Source of the DNA: Apoderus coryli
Taxonomy: Eukaryota > Arthropoda > Insecta > Coleoptera > Attelabidae
DNA length: 64,000 bases
NCBI GenBank assembly: GCA_911728435.2
Contig: OU452201.1
Location: 5,270,001 to 5,334,000 of the forward strand
Direction: 5' to 3'
The position numbers and the translations under genes were made by a program. Shown here in pieces: positions 55,442 through 64,000 of this stretch (position 1 is the first letter of the stretch; each line of letters begins with the position of its first letter). Below the pieces are notes generated by a model. It had not been told where the DNA came from. It did not search any database and saw only the letters and a program-made list of their open reading frames with translations.

Positions 55442-55785
55442 CAGGGTGGTCCAACGAAAAGTTTGCACCTAGCTTTTCTCTTTTTTTTGTAGTCGAATGC
55501 GAAAATGCTCGGACACGTCGATTTTGCTTTTGAGGGGGACACATTTTAAACATATTTTTCGATCTGCGCCTTTAACCCCCTAGCGGGGGTGAGTAACAAC
55601 CCTAAAATTTTAAATGGAAAGAGGGGTCTAATGACATCATTTGAAAGGACACAAAATTGTCTTTCTAATGATACCCTATTTGTCGAATTTTACTAAAACA
55701 GTTAATACGAAAACGACTTTAAAGACATTAAGCCGATAATTTTGGTATTAATGAGAAATACAAATAAGTTTTAATTATTACGACT
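55442..55785 (+). repeat. Left TIR of the DD41D transposon
   Basis: It matches 57536-57186 in reverse complement, with a few short gaps, and runs into AAGTTTTAATTATT before the arms diverge. Confidence 0.93.
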
Positions 55786-55969
55786 GAAAACAACTACAAT
55801 CATTTCTAAATTATTTACTTTGAAGAAAAACGGGATTTCAGAAACACTATCTTATTTATCAGAACTAAATTCCTCACTAATCGTTTGCGTTTTTTGTTGA
55901 AATAAAAACTGCAGATACGTGTAGGAAAAGAATTTACACCGTTTATTTTAGTCTTTTCATTGATTCAGT

Positions 55970-57082
55970 TTGGTTGCTTCTCAAGTTATTTTACTTTTAC
56001 CGTACAAAATGATTTATTCCATTCTAGAACGAGTTGAAATTGTTAAACTTTATTTTCAAAATAATAGTAGTGCTAGACTTACGGCTCGCTTATTTAATGA
56101 GAGACATCCCGATAAAAATGTGAATGATGTGTACGTTGGCAAGTTAGTTAAAAAGTTTGTAGATACCGGATCTGTCTGTAATGTAAAACACCAGCCGCAG
56201 AAACCGATCAGAAATGAAGCTGTGGAAGTCGCTGTTTTAGGGCATGTTGAAATGGATCATAGTCAAAGTACCCGTCAACTAGCTGAAGCCTCAGGTGTCT
56301 CCCGTTCGTCCATAATACGAATTTTAAAAGCGTACAAATTTCATCCGTACAAAATCAAATTAGTACAGGAACTAAATGAGGATGATCCTGATAGAAGGCT
56401 GCAATTTTGTGAAGCAATGAGCCAGCGTTTAATTGAAGATCCGCAATTATTATTTAACATTTGTTTTTCCGACGAATGCACATTTTATTTGAAAGGAGCT
56501 GTAAATAGGCACAATTGCCGTTACTGGGATGACAGTAACCCACATTTATTCCGTGAGGTTCATACCCAGTATCCTCAAAAAATAAACGTCTGGTGTGGCA
56601 TATTAGGAAATCATATTATAGGACCACTTTTTATTCCTGGAAATTTAACTGGTGAAGTGTACCTAAACATGCTTGAAGACACAATTGATCCTTTAATAAC
56701 ACAAATAATAGAAGATGACCAAAATCATACTGCTGATCGGCTTTATTTCCAGCAAGATGGAGCACCTCCGCACTATGTGGCTCCTGTAAGACAGTTCTTA
56801 GATGACCGGTTCCCTGGACGGTGGATTGGAAGGAGGGGCCCAATTGAATGGCCTGCCAGGTCACCGGATTTATCGCCTTTAGACTTTTTTCTTTGGGGGC
56901 ACTTAAAAAATAAATGTTTTGCCACGAAGCCCGAGTCCATAGAAGATCTTCGCCAACGCATTACAGAAGAGTGCAGAAACATAACACCTGATATGCTACA
57001 AAATGTTAGAAATAGATTTGAACAAAATCTGTATTATTGTATGGAATCAAATGGGTCACATTTTCAACATTTGTTAATGTAA
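55970..57082 (+). CDS. DD41D transposase, apparently intact
   Basis: Cut-and-paste transposase acting in the nucleus. The frame opens at 55970, but the second ATG (MIYSILERVEIVKLYFQNNS, residue 14) is the likelier start, because family members begin with this helix. An N-terminal helix-turn-helix pair is readable: ARLTARLFNERHPDK, then STRQLAEASGVSRSSIIRIL. The catalytic triad appears as FSDECTFYL, FQQDGAPPHY and ARSPDLSPLDFFLWG. Counting 41 residues between the second and third aspartates gives DD41D. The length of 357-370 aa is normal for the family and there is no stop or frameshift. It lies centrally between the two TIRs. All catalytic residues are present, so activity is possible, but this is inference. 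Confidence 0.95.
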   Translation: MVASQVILLLPYKMIYSILERVEIVKLYFQNNSSARLTARLFNERHPDKNVNDVYVGKLVKKFVDTGSVCNVKHQPQKPIRNEAVEVAVLGHVEMDHSQSTRQLAEASGVSRSSIIRILKAYKFHPYKIKLVQELNEDDPDRRLQFCEAMSQRLIEDPQLLFNICFSDECTFYLKGAVNRHNCRYWDDSNPHLFREVHTQYPQKINVWCGILGNHIIGPLFIPGNLTGEVYLNMLEDTIDPLITQIIEDDQNHTADRLYFQQDGAPPHYVAPVRQFLDDRFPGRWIGRRGPIEWPARSPDLSPLDFFLWGHLKNKCFATKPESIEDLRQRITEECRNITPDMLQNVRNRFEQNLYYCMESNGSHFQHLLM

Positions 57083-57185
57083 CGTTTTAATAAATCAATT
57101 TAACAGCTTGTTTACTTTTTTTACAAAGCAATGTTAAAACTAACAAACATTGGAATGTACTAACGATTGCAGGTGTTTTCACTCG

Positions 57186-57536
57186 CAATAATTAAAACTT
57201 ATTTGTATTTCTCATTAATACCAAAATTATCGGCTTAATGTCTTTAAAGTCGTTTTCGTATTAACTGTTTTAGTAAAATTCGACAAATAGGGTATCATTA
57301 GAAAGACAATTTTGTGTCCTTTCAAATGATATGTCATTAGACCCCTCTTTCCATTTAAAATTTTAGGGTTGTTACTCACCCCCGCTAGGGGGTTAAAGGC
57401 GCAGATCGAAAAATATGTTTAAAATGTGTCCCCCTCAAAAGCAAAATCGACGTGTCCGAGCATTTTCGCATTCGACTACAAAAAAAAGAGAAAAGCTAGG
57501 TGCAAACTTTTCGTTGGACCACCCTGTATATAATTT
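57186..57536 (-). repeat. Right TIR of the DD41D transposon
   Basis: Inverted partner of the left arm; it ends CCACCCTG before TA. Confidence 0.93.
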
Positions 57537-57539
57537 TAA

Positions 57540-58925
57540 TGTTGACAAATATATACAGTGTTCTACAAATTAAGTGCCCACCAATATATTTTATATGAGC
57601 AAACATTAGTAATTTTAACGCTCTTTTAGACAGAAGGAAATTCCTGTATATTATATATTTTTTAGTAGTATGGAGTTATTTTAATTTATATCATTAAAAT
57701 TAATTTAGATACTTATAAAACAATTATTTAATTTTTATTTGGTTTTCTCAAATTAATTACTCATTCTAAAATTTGAAGAATAAAGCAAGTAAAAAAAAGA
57801 TGCAAAAAGTACAAACTAGTCTTCATTTTCATTATTCATGCATTGTAGGAATTTAACATCAAGAAGAAAGTGTTGAATCAGAATAAATACATTATTAATT
57901 GGCATATAAAAGTAAAACTGGAACGACTAAGTACCTACCTATCCACTTCGTATATATATTATTTTGATTTTATGATATCGAAATACGTTCTCCGATTCAA
58001 ATATGTATTTTTATATTGTATGTATTGCAAGGTCTATTTACTATTTTGATTAAAACTTTTCTCTTTCTACACTCACTATCATGTGGTAGGTATCACCTGA
58101 CGGACACCATTTAATTGGAAAAGTTTTTGGCATTTGATCAGATTGATGATTATATCTTGCTATCAAAGCTGGATTATTTTGGATTCTCTAGAAATTTGTT
58201 GACTCTATTTAAGACTTACTATCTCAATATAATATTTGGACATTGATATAAAAATTGTAACATTTATTATTAATTAATTATTTCCTGATAGCCTGATTAC
58301 GAACTACTTCGCTCGTTTAATCTATGTTAAGATTTTGTCATTACTCCATTCATTTCGGAAATAAAATGAAAATGCCAACCAAAAAACGTCTTTGCTGGTA
58401 AAAGAATGACGGCGTACGAATTAATACTTTGCTGAACCATTGTTTTTTGATTTTTTTTTCATTATTCTTTTCTATCTATTGGACATCAATTAAAATTATA
58501 TTTTTGTATAAAATAATGCGCGTAGTTACCATTCTCACTTCTATTGACAGACGTGATCCGATCACAAATGAGTTTAACTATTTCCTTAATTAACTGAATA
58601 GTTTTAAGTAATGTTTTGAAGAATTTCGGCTTTCCTAAAATACTTTTATTGACACCGGAAGTGCTCATCACTAAAATGCAACCCAATCTGAAAATATTAG
58701 GCTTCAGAGAACTCTTGCTCATGTTCGACGCCAGCTTCCTGACTATTACATTATTTATTAACCTGCCTGCATCTCATCTACGTATTTTCAGGATGCGATA
58801 GGCGAAAAACGCGTGACAGGTATATTTTGTTTATTGTCGTTTAATATTATTATTGAGATTACACTAATTTAATAATTGAGAGTAGACGTATGCCGGCTAA
58901 TGTACAGGGTGTTTAAAAAAAACGG
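57540..58925. other. AT-rich DNA, no gene
   Basis: No gene recognised. ACAGGGTGTTTAAAAAAAAC at about 58904 is another mariner-type terminus, directly next to the following element. Confidence 0.4.
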
Positions 58926-58931
58926 CAATAT

Positions 58932-60957
58932 ACAGGGTGTCCGGAAAAAGGAGGTCAATCCGTTAACCACAGATTCCTTGAGCAAAAATAATATGAGTTT
59001 TAAGATGTCATTTTTCATTTTAGCCCTCCATGTTCGATATACAGGGCGTCAAAGTTGAAAATTTAAAACCAATATTTTTAAATAATTCTAGTATTCATTG
59101 AGATATTGGATTCAAATTTAGTGTGTTGCTTCAGCATAAAGAGCTACTTCTTTCTAAAAAACAACACAAAAAACAATTTCTTAATAGCCAAAATACGGGA
59201 TGTTCAGTACCCATTGACCCCCCCAATTTTTTATTACGTACGCCAATGACTTTTAAACTAAGTTTTTATAGGTTACTATGTATATTTGATTATTTTTTAA
59301 CTCTTATAAAATTTGGATAAAATCATTTGTTTTTGAGATATTTTGAAAAGTATTGGCTCTTGTTGTCTACGCGGCTCACGGTATTTTCACTACTAAATCA
59401 AGCATATTTAACTCAAATTACCATTACCGTGCATCAAATTAAGTACAGTTTTCGAAAAGGTAATAAAACTAAACACTACGAACACGAAATTGTTTATTAT
59501 TTTTAACTTAATTTTGAAAATCAATGTCAAATATTAATTATTTAAACATTTTATTTTAAAAACATGAAAAAGTAACTAAATAAACATTAAAAAAACTACC
59601 AGTCTAAAGAACTGTTTTTCAATGCATATGCGAGCTCTTTTTAGTAAAGAAAATCTAAAGTCTTCCCCAGCTTTTAAGATTCTCTCTATTAAATTATTTT
59701 CACTCAAAATCGGAACCATATAAACAAAATCTTTCATGCAACCCCAGACTGAATAGTCCAAGGGACAAGATCTGGGTATCGGGGTGGCCATTTAACAGAA
59801 GCATCTTTGCATCGCCCAATCTAGCGTTGGAGAAAGTTTTCATGTAAGTATCTCCTTCCATTCCTAGCAAAATGTGCTGGTGCACCATCAAGTTGAAACC
59901 AAATGTTTTGTCTAATTAAGAGAGGCAAATCGTCAAGTAAATCGGGCAGTATGTTTTGAAGAAATGCTAAAAATGAATCACCAGTCAAATTCCCTGGTAA
60001 AATTACAGGACCCAAAAAGAAATTATCCACGACATCAACTCACACGTTGACTTTAAAGTTTACTTGATGATGTGTCTACGGTCTTCCTTAAAACTTCCAC
60101 TGTGCCTTAGTCGCCTAACCAAATTTGAAAAATACCTTCGTTTTGGATGATTTCGATTAGGGAACTTTTCTGCGTACCGCCTAGCGGCTAAACTAGCGTT
60201 AGAGTTACATTTGCCTATTAAATAAACAAAAATACAATTTTACTGATCATAATCAATCAAAAAATGTCTTTAAATCTTATCCATGATTAAAACCATATCC
60301 GTCATTTCCGCAAAAAATTATTGTTTCGTCTATGATCCATTTTCGTTGTGTTTACTTACAAAATTACCGATAATTAAAAATATTAACCTTTAAACCCTAC
60401 ACTACTGTCAAATGGTGACAATTAATTTCACAACAAGAAAACATTGCTTAAGTAGGTATCCAAGGTAACACCAGAGTGGCTTGATATTTCAACATTATAC
60501 GATTAGCCAGAGCCGCCGAGGCATCAAACAAGAGCCAATACTTTTCAAAATATCTCAAAAACAAATGATTTTATCCAAATTTTATAAGAGTTAAACAACT
60601 ATCAAAAATACATAGTAACCTATAAAAACTTAGTTTAAAAGTCATTGGCGTACGTAATAAAAAATTGGGGGGTCAATGGGTACTGAACATCCCGTATTTT
60701 GGCTATTAAGAATTTTTTTTTGTGTTGTTTCTTTGGAAAGAGGTAGTTCCTTATGCTGAAACAACACCCTAAATTTGAATCCAATATCTCAATAAATACT
60801 AGAATTATTTAAAAATATTGGTTTTAAATTTTCAACTTTGACGCCCTGTATATCGAACATGGAGGGCTAAAATGAAAAATGACATCTTAAAACTCATATT
60901 ATTTTTGCTCATGGAATCTGTGGTTAACGGATTGACCTCCTTTTTCAGGACACCCTG
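58932..60957 (-). mobile_element. Decayed Tc1/mariner element with 434-base TIRs
   Basis: 2,026 bases between TA dinucleotides. Arms at 58932-59365 and 60524-60957 are inverted copies, starting CAGGGTGTCCGGAAAAAGGA (left) and CAGGGTGTCCTGAAAAAGGA (right), with scattered differences. The interior holds pieces of a transposase on the minus strand. It was apparently inserted into the end of another element, whose ACAGGGTGTTT lies at 58904. Confidence 0.9.
59590..60240 (-). pseudogene. Transposase pseudogene of the 434-base-TIR element
   Basis: Minus-strand blocks in order: near 60230-60060 GKCNSNASLAARRYAEKFPN and SNLVRRLRHSGSF (N-terminal region). Then, after a large deletion, near 60030-59800 VILPGNLTGDSFLAFLQ, FQLDGAPAHFARNGRRYLHE and VKWPPRYPDLVP. 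Then, after a frameshift, CPLDYSVWGCMKDFVYMVP. The middle, with the first catalytic aspartate, is gone. The spacing between the remaining Asp motifs is close to that of the DD41D element at 55442, so the two are probably relatives. Confidence 0.8.
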
Positions 60958-60959
60958 TA

Positions 60960-61385
60960 TAATGCAATAATTATGTTTATGGGAACTTTTTTTCATAAAA
61001 TGAGAAATCATCCCCTTAAATATTCCCATGGCATTTTGAAAGACCCTCTATATTATATAACAGTAACTACCACACATATTAGTCAAAGAAACAATATTGT
61101 AAAAATACACATGTACAAACATATGACAAATATAGGTATTTATTTGTTGTTATCAATATAAATGACCGTCAATAATATTTTTATTACAAAAATATCTAGA
61201 ATTTTCTTTGCTTTTTATTGTGATAAACTATGTGTCAGTAAAATGTTCCATGATTTAAATTAAATGTTTGGTGTTGCTTCATTGAATATATTTTAATAAA
61301 ATTTTGTAACACATTTTACTGATTATGTAAACAGTTTGTCCAAATCAAACTAACTTTGATTTTTTTTTCTCAAATACTTAAATAT
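60960..61385. other. AT-rich DNA, no gene
   Basis: A poly-T tract at about 61359-61370 could serve as the pyrimidine tract of the acceptor at 61389. Confidence 0.4.
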
Positions 61386-61389
61386 GTAG

Positions 61390-61481
61390 ACGAGAGTTTA
61401 AGTCGATACGTTTCTGAACAGTCGCTGAAAGATCTAGATGAAAATGCAAGAAAGTATATCTTTTGCGAATTAATCTTATGA
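61390..61481 (+). CDS. Candidate terminal exon, gene unknown
   Basis: After a T-rich tract and TATGTAG acceptor, the frame reads (G)AC GAG..., giving DESLSRYVSEQSLKDLDENA then RKYIFCELIL and TGA at 61479-61481. It needs one base from the previous exon, exactly what the exon at 35394-35487 supplies (ending GAA GAA G). The fused product would be 61 residues. A poly(A) signal follows at 61741. The phase match has a one-in-three chance of arising by accident, and the intron would be about 25.9 kb, so the link is tentative. The peptide itself looks helical and natural. No family recognised. Confidence 0.35.
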
Positions 61482-61508
61482 ATGTTATTCTAAACAATTG
61501 CCCATAAA

Positions 61509-61715
61509 ATGTTGTTCAATATTGACTACAATATATTATGCCGTGATTGCAGTACATTCATTAATAATACTCCTTTCGCGTACCCCAAAAAAAACAGAGG
61601 ATGCAAATCGAGAGACCTTGGAAGCCATTTTATAATACACGACTCATGCCTATCCACTTTCAATAAATTGCTGTGTGAGAATTGCCATTTGCCTGATGTG
61701 TTATTCCATAAATAA
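61509..61715 (+). CDS. Cys-rich 68-codon open frame, unknown
   Basis: It begins MLFNIDYNILCRDCSTFINN and continues KKNRGCKSRDLGSHFIIHDS then CLSTFNKLLCENCHLPDVLF. Two CxxC pairs (CRDC and CENC) with intervening Cys and His residues suggest a zinc-binding fold. A stop codon (TAA at 61491) closes the frame just upstream, so it is either a single-exon gene, an upstream-truncated domain, or 3' UTR of the candidate terminal exon. AATAAA lies 26 bases after its stop. Confidence 0.35.
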   Translation: MLFNIDYNILCRDCSTFINNTPFAYPKKNRGCKSRDLGSHFIIHDSCLSTFNKLLCENCHLPDVLFHK

Positions 61716-61740
61716 CCCTATCCTATTTACTTTCTGATTC

Positions 61741-61746
61741 AATAAA
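61741..61746 (+). terminator. Poly(A) signal
   Basis: AATAAA, 260 bases after the stop of the candidate terminal exon and 26 bases after that of the Cys-rich frame. Confidence 0.5.
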
Positions 61747-61764
61747 AAACTTACAATCAAAAGA

Positions 61765-63435
61765 CTAAAAACTGTGTTTTATATGCTTGGTTTTACGAAT
61801 GTAACCAGTGATGTTTGAACCAAATTACATGCACTGTTACTGTGCAAAATATTTCGCACCCTTCCCTTTTGAAATCTTCCTAGCCACTGTTTTTGGTGGG
61901 AAAAACCAGAATATGTAATAAATTGTGGTTTATAAAAGTAGGTACATTGTAAATAGTAAATAAAAATTCCTGTTTTTAGAAATAAATCTTAAATAGTAAT
62001 AGAACGCAATTTATACGTTTAGAGAAATTATTCTTCAACACGTTTTACACATTAATTTGTAATTAAATATTATTAGTTTTCCTTTAATTTAAAATAAAAA
62101 ATATGGTCAATATATCTGTCAAGAAATCTAATAATGTAAATTAATAATGAAAGCAAGTAAGTTGCTCAGGTATTGTAAGGAATTTTGCGGCTAATAAATC
62201 TGCACCATTTTTGTCATGTAAAATATTTTTTGTGCGATTTTTATTTTATGAACATGAAAATCAATAATGTCAACAAATAATCTGTTTAACATTATACGTC
62301 ACTATTTAACAGTAACTCTATAATTTTGTTAATCAAACAGTCGTATGCCAAAAATAATCACTATTATGATTTGTGTCATAATAAAAATTTTCTTCAACAT
62401 TATTTACTGACTTTAGAAATTTAAAACGTATTTACAATATACTAGACTATATTTTGATCATCGCCAGAATATAAAGCGTAATTTTCTCATAATTTTTGTA
62501 AACTGAATCATAATCAGTTCATCACATTCCCATTTTTCGTTTCATGTCCATTTGAATTTCCTTCTTTTCTTTGTTTTAAAATTTACCAACTTTTTACTAA
62601 ATAAATGTCAAAGGAGCCATAGCACAGTTTAAAATAATATACAGTTACTTCACCTCGTGTCGGCACGTTTGATGTTCATGTCTACAAAGTAATTCGCCGC
62701 GCTTATATTTATAGTATATATAGTAGCGGGCCAGAAATGTGGCTGGGAATGCGACGAGTCGATGCCGTTTTCATCGTCTACTGAACCTTCTTGTCTATAG
62801 TTAATACTCGATGCCCATAGTTTTAAAATAAGTTGTGCAGAAATTGCGTAGGATATTAATAAGATAAAAATTATTTATTGATATGGTATGTAACTAAATA
62901 ATTATGTGTAAAAGAATGTAATGGTAAATAGGATCTCTAAGGCCATGACCTATACTTTACAAAACATCTATTTGTCTTCTTTAATAAAACTATTCATATT
63001 CGATATCGGAAAAACGCGTGATTGATCAATTAATTATTGTTTTTTGTTTTACGTTTTTTATATTATTAATTCAGGGTCGTACCACATGCTGAGTATGGGA
63101 GTACAATACTAAGAATGAATCTACATCCTTTTGCATACTCCACTAGAGAACTTTAAAAATTGAATTTAAAGTTAAATTTATTAAAAGTAGAAGTTTTATT
63201 CATTTTATTGATATACACTTGGAAACGGTAGTGGTTACAATGTCGGCTAAATTAGAGAGAAGTTGTACAATTTTAACAGCTTTTAAATGGTGTTTTCACC
63301 AATTTTTGAAAAAACGATTTTTTTCGATTTTAGTTTATATTTATTTCTGACATTATTTTTACAGATATAAAAAAAATGAAAAGCACTTTCTCATTGTTAC
63401 TTTTCGATGAGAAAAATATAGCGTTTACAAATTTT
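61765..63435. other. AT-rich DNA, no gene
   Basis: No gene recognised. A small GC-richer island at about 62650-62820 contains a TATATATAG stretch and could be regulatory. Confidence 0.35.
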
Positions 63436-63437
63436 CA

Positions 63438-63476
63438 CTACGACGTTTCGTTTTTGAAAAACCATCATCAATTTCG
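63438..63476 (-). repeat. Hammerhead-like motif (copy E)
   Basis: Minus strand: TTGATGA, a spacer, a GTTTTT/AAAAAC hairpin, then GAAACGTC. It matches the other copies in order and spacing but starts TTGA instead of CTGA. An open frame across it is not taken as a gene. Confidence 0.45.
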
Positions 63477-64000
63477 TTTTTTTAAATACAACCCTGGACT
63501 TTTTAATGTTAAATTTACTGCCATATTCAATTCAAAAATAGGTAGCACATCACACGTAATAGTTTAAACAAGTTTTCAGTATTTAAACTTATTCAAGGAA
63601 AATCGCCAAAGTTTGGCACTTAACTGACTGAATACAGAGTAGTAGGTTTTGCAAAAACATTCTTTCGTCGTTACTCACAAATATTTATTATTATTTGACA
63701 AATTATTTCTGTCTCATTACAAAATTTTATTCTGTACGCGATTTTTTAAATTTAGTTGAAATTCTAGTGCTTTTTGAAGTTATTAAAAAAATGCCTTTCT
63801 TAGATTAATGTTTTCCCTGCTTTGTAACTTATTCCATCATGACTCAGTTTCAAGAAGGGAGCTCTTACTATTAAATACTATTAAACTTAAATAAGGACCT
63901 TAAGGCGACCTTAAAAAACACGAAGATCTCTGAGTGGCTGTTTGGTATAGAATTAGAAACCACCATAGAGGCTACAAAAAAGCTCGAAAAGTCGGGTGAA
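63477..64000. other. Window end, no feature
   Basis: No gene recognised. The last 120 bases are less AT-rich and may begin another repeat. Confidence 0.3.

Larger units (their letters stand above)
55442..57536 (+). mobile_element. Intact Tc1/mariner (DD41D) transposon with ~345-base TIRs
   Basis: 2,095 bases between TA dinucleotides (55440-55441 and 57537-57538). The ends start CAGGGTGGTCCAACGAAAAG and mirror each other for about 340-350 bases with only small differences. This is very long for the superfamily, where 20-30 bases are common. A single uninterrupted transposase gene lies between them. Near-identical arms plus an open frame indicate recent activity. Confidence 0.95.

Noticed and set aside
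63376..63567. 63-codon open frame near the window end
   Set aside because: It crosses the hammerhead-like motif on the other strand and has biased AT-rich composition with no motif.

Overview
The window is AT-rich genomic DNA from an insect. This rests on two RR-2 cuticle protein genes, an atonal-type bHLH gene, GT-AG introns, and insect-type Jockey, RTE, mariner, hAT and Penelope elements. A beetle is plausible, but nothing in the window fixes the order. No bacterial, organellar or viral genes were recognised.

Layout. 1-9600: two minus-strand RR-2 cuticle genes (one cut by the window start, one complete, 114 aa), separated by decayed non-LTR retrotransposons and a near-perfect palindrome. 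9600-12800: a compact two-exon atonal gene (minus, 140 aa) with its promoter. 13750-17990: hAT remnants and unassigned DNA. 18010-24715: two plus-strand genes in tandem, an 11-exon Integrator subunit 10 gene (646 aa) and a 4-exon BTB/POZ gene (471 aa), each with a poly(A) signal. 25000-34400: repeats, comprising a 140-bp tandem array, a mariner pseudogene with both TIRs, a Penelope RT fragment, a MITE, a seven-copy 174-bp satellite and a 359-bp tandem duplication. 34980-61760: a possible small two-exon plus-strand gene whose ~26-kb intron would hold almost all the remaining mobile DNA. That DNA includes LINE 3' ends, an RTE fragment, a Penelope element with inverted terminal repeats and a Jockey element nested in it, Tc1 and mariner remnants, a 1.7-kb TIR element, an intact DD41D transposon with ~345-bp TIRs, and a decayed relative with 434-bp TIRs.

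The genes fall into unrelated jobs: cuticle structure, neural fate specification, snRNA and mRNA 3'-end processing, and a BTB scaffold. No operon or cluster logic links them beyond the paralogous cuticle pair.

The most interesting signal runs across the window. A short motif (CTGANGA, one extra base, a hairpin, then GAAAC) recurs at several unrelated loci on both strands, and a degraded form sits inside the terminal repeats of the Penelope element. It resembles a hammerhead ribozyme core with one extra base. I suggest these loci are solo or paired Penelope terminal repeats. All family assignments come from reading the sequence; no database search was run.
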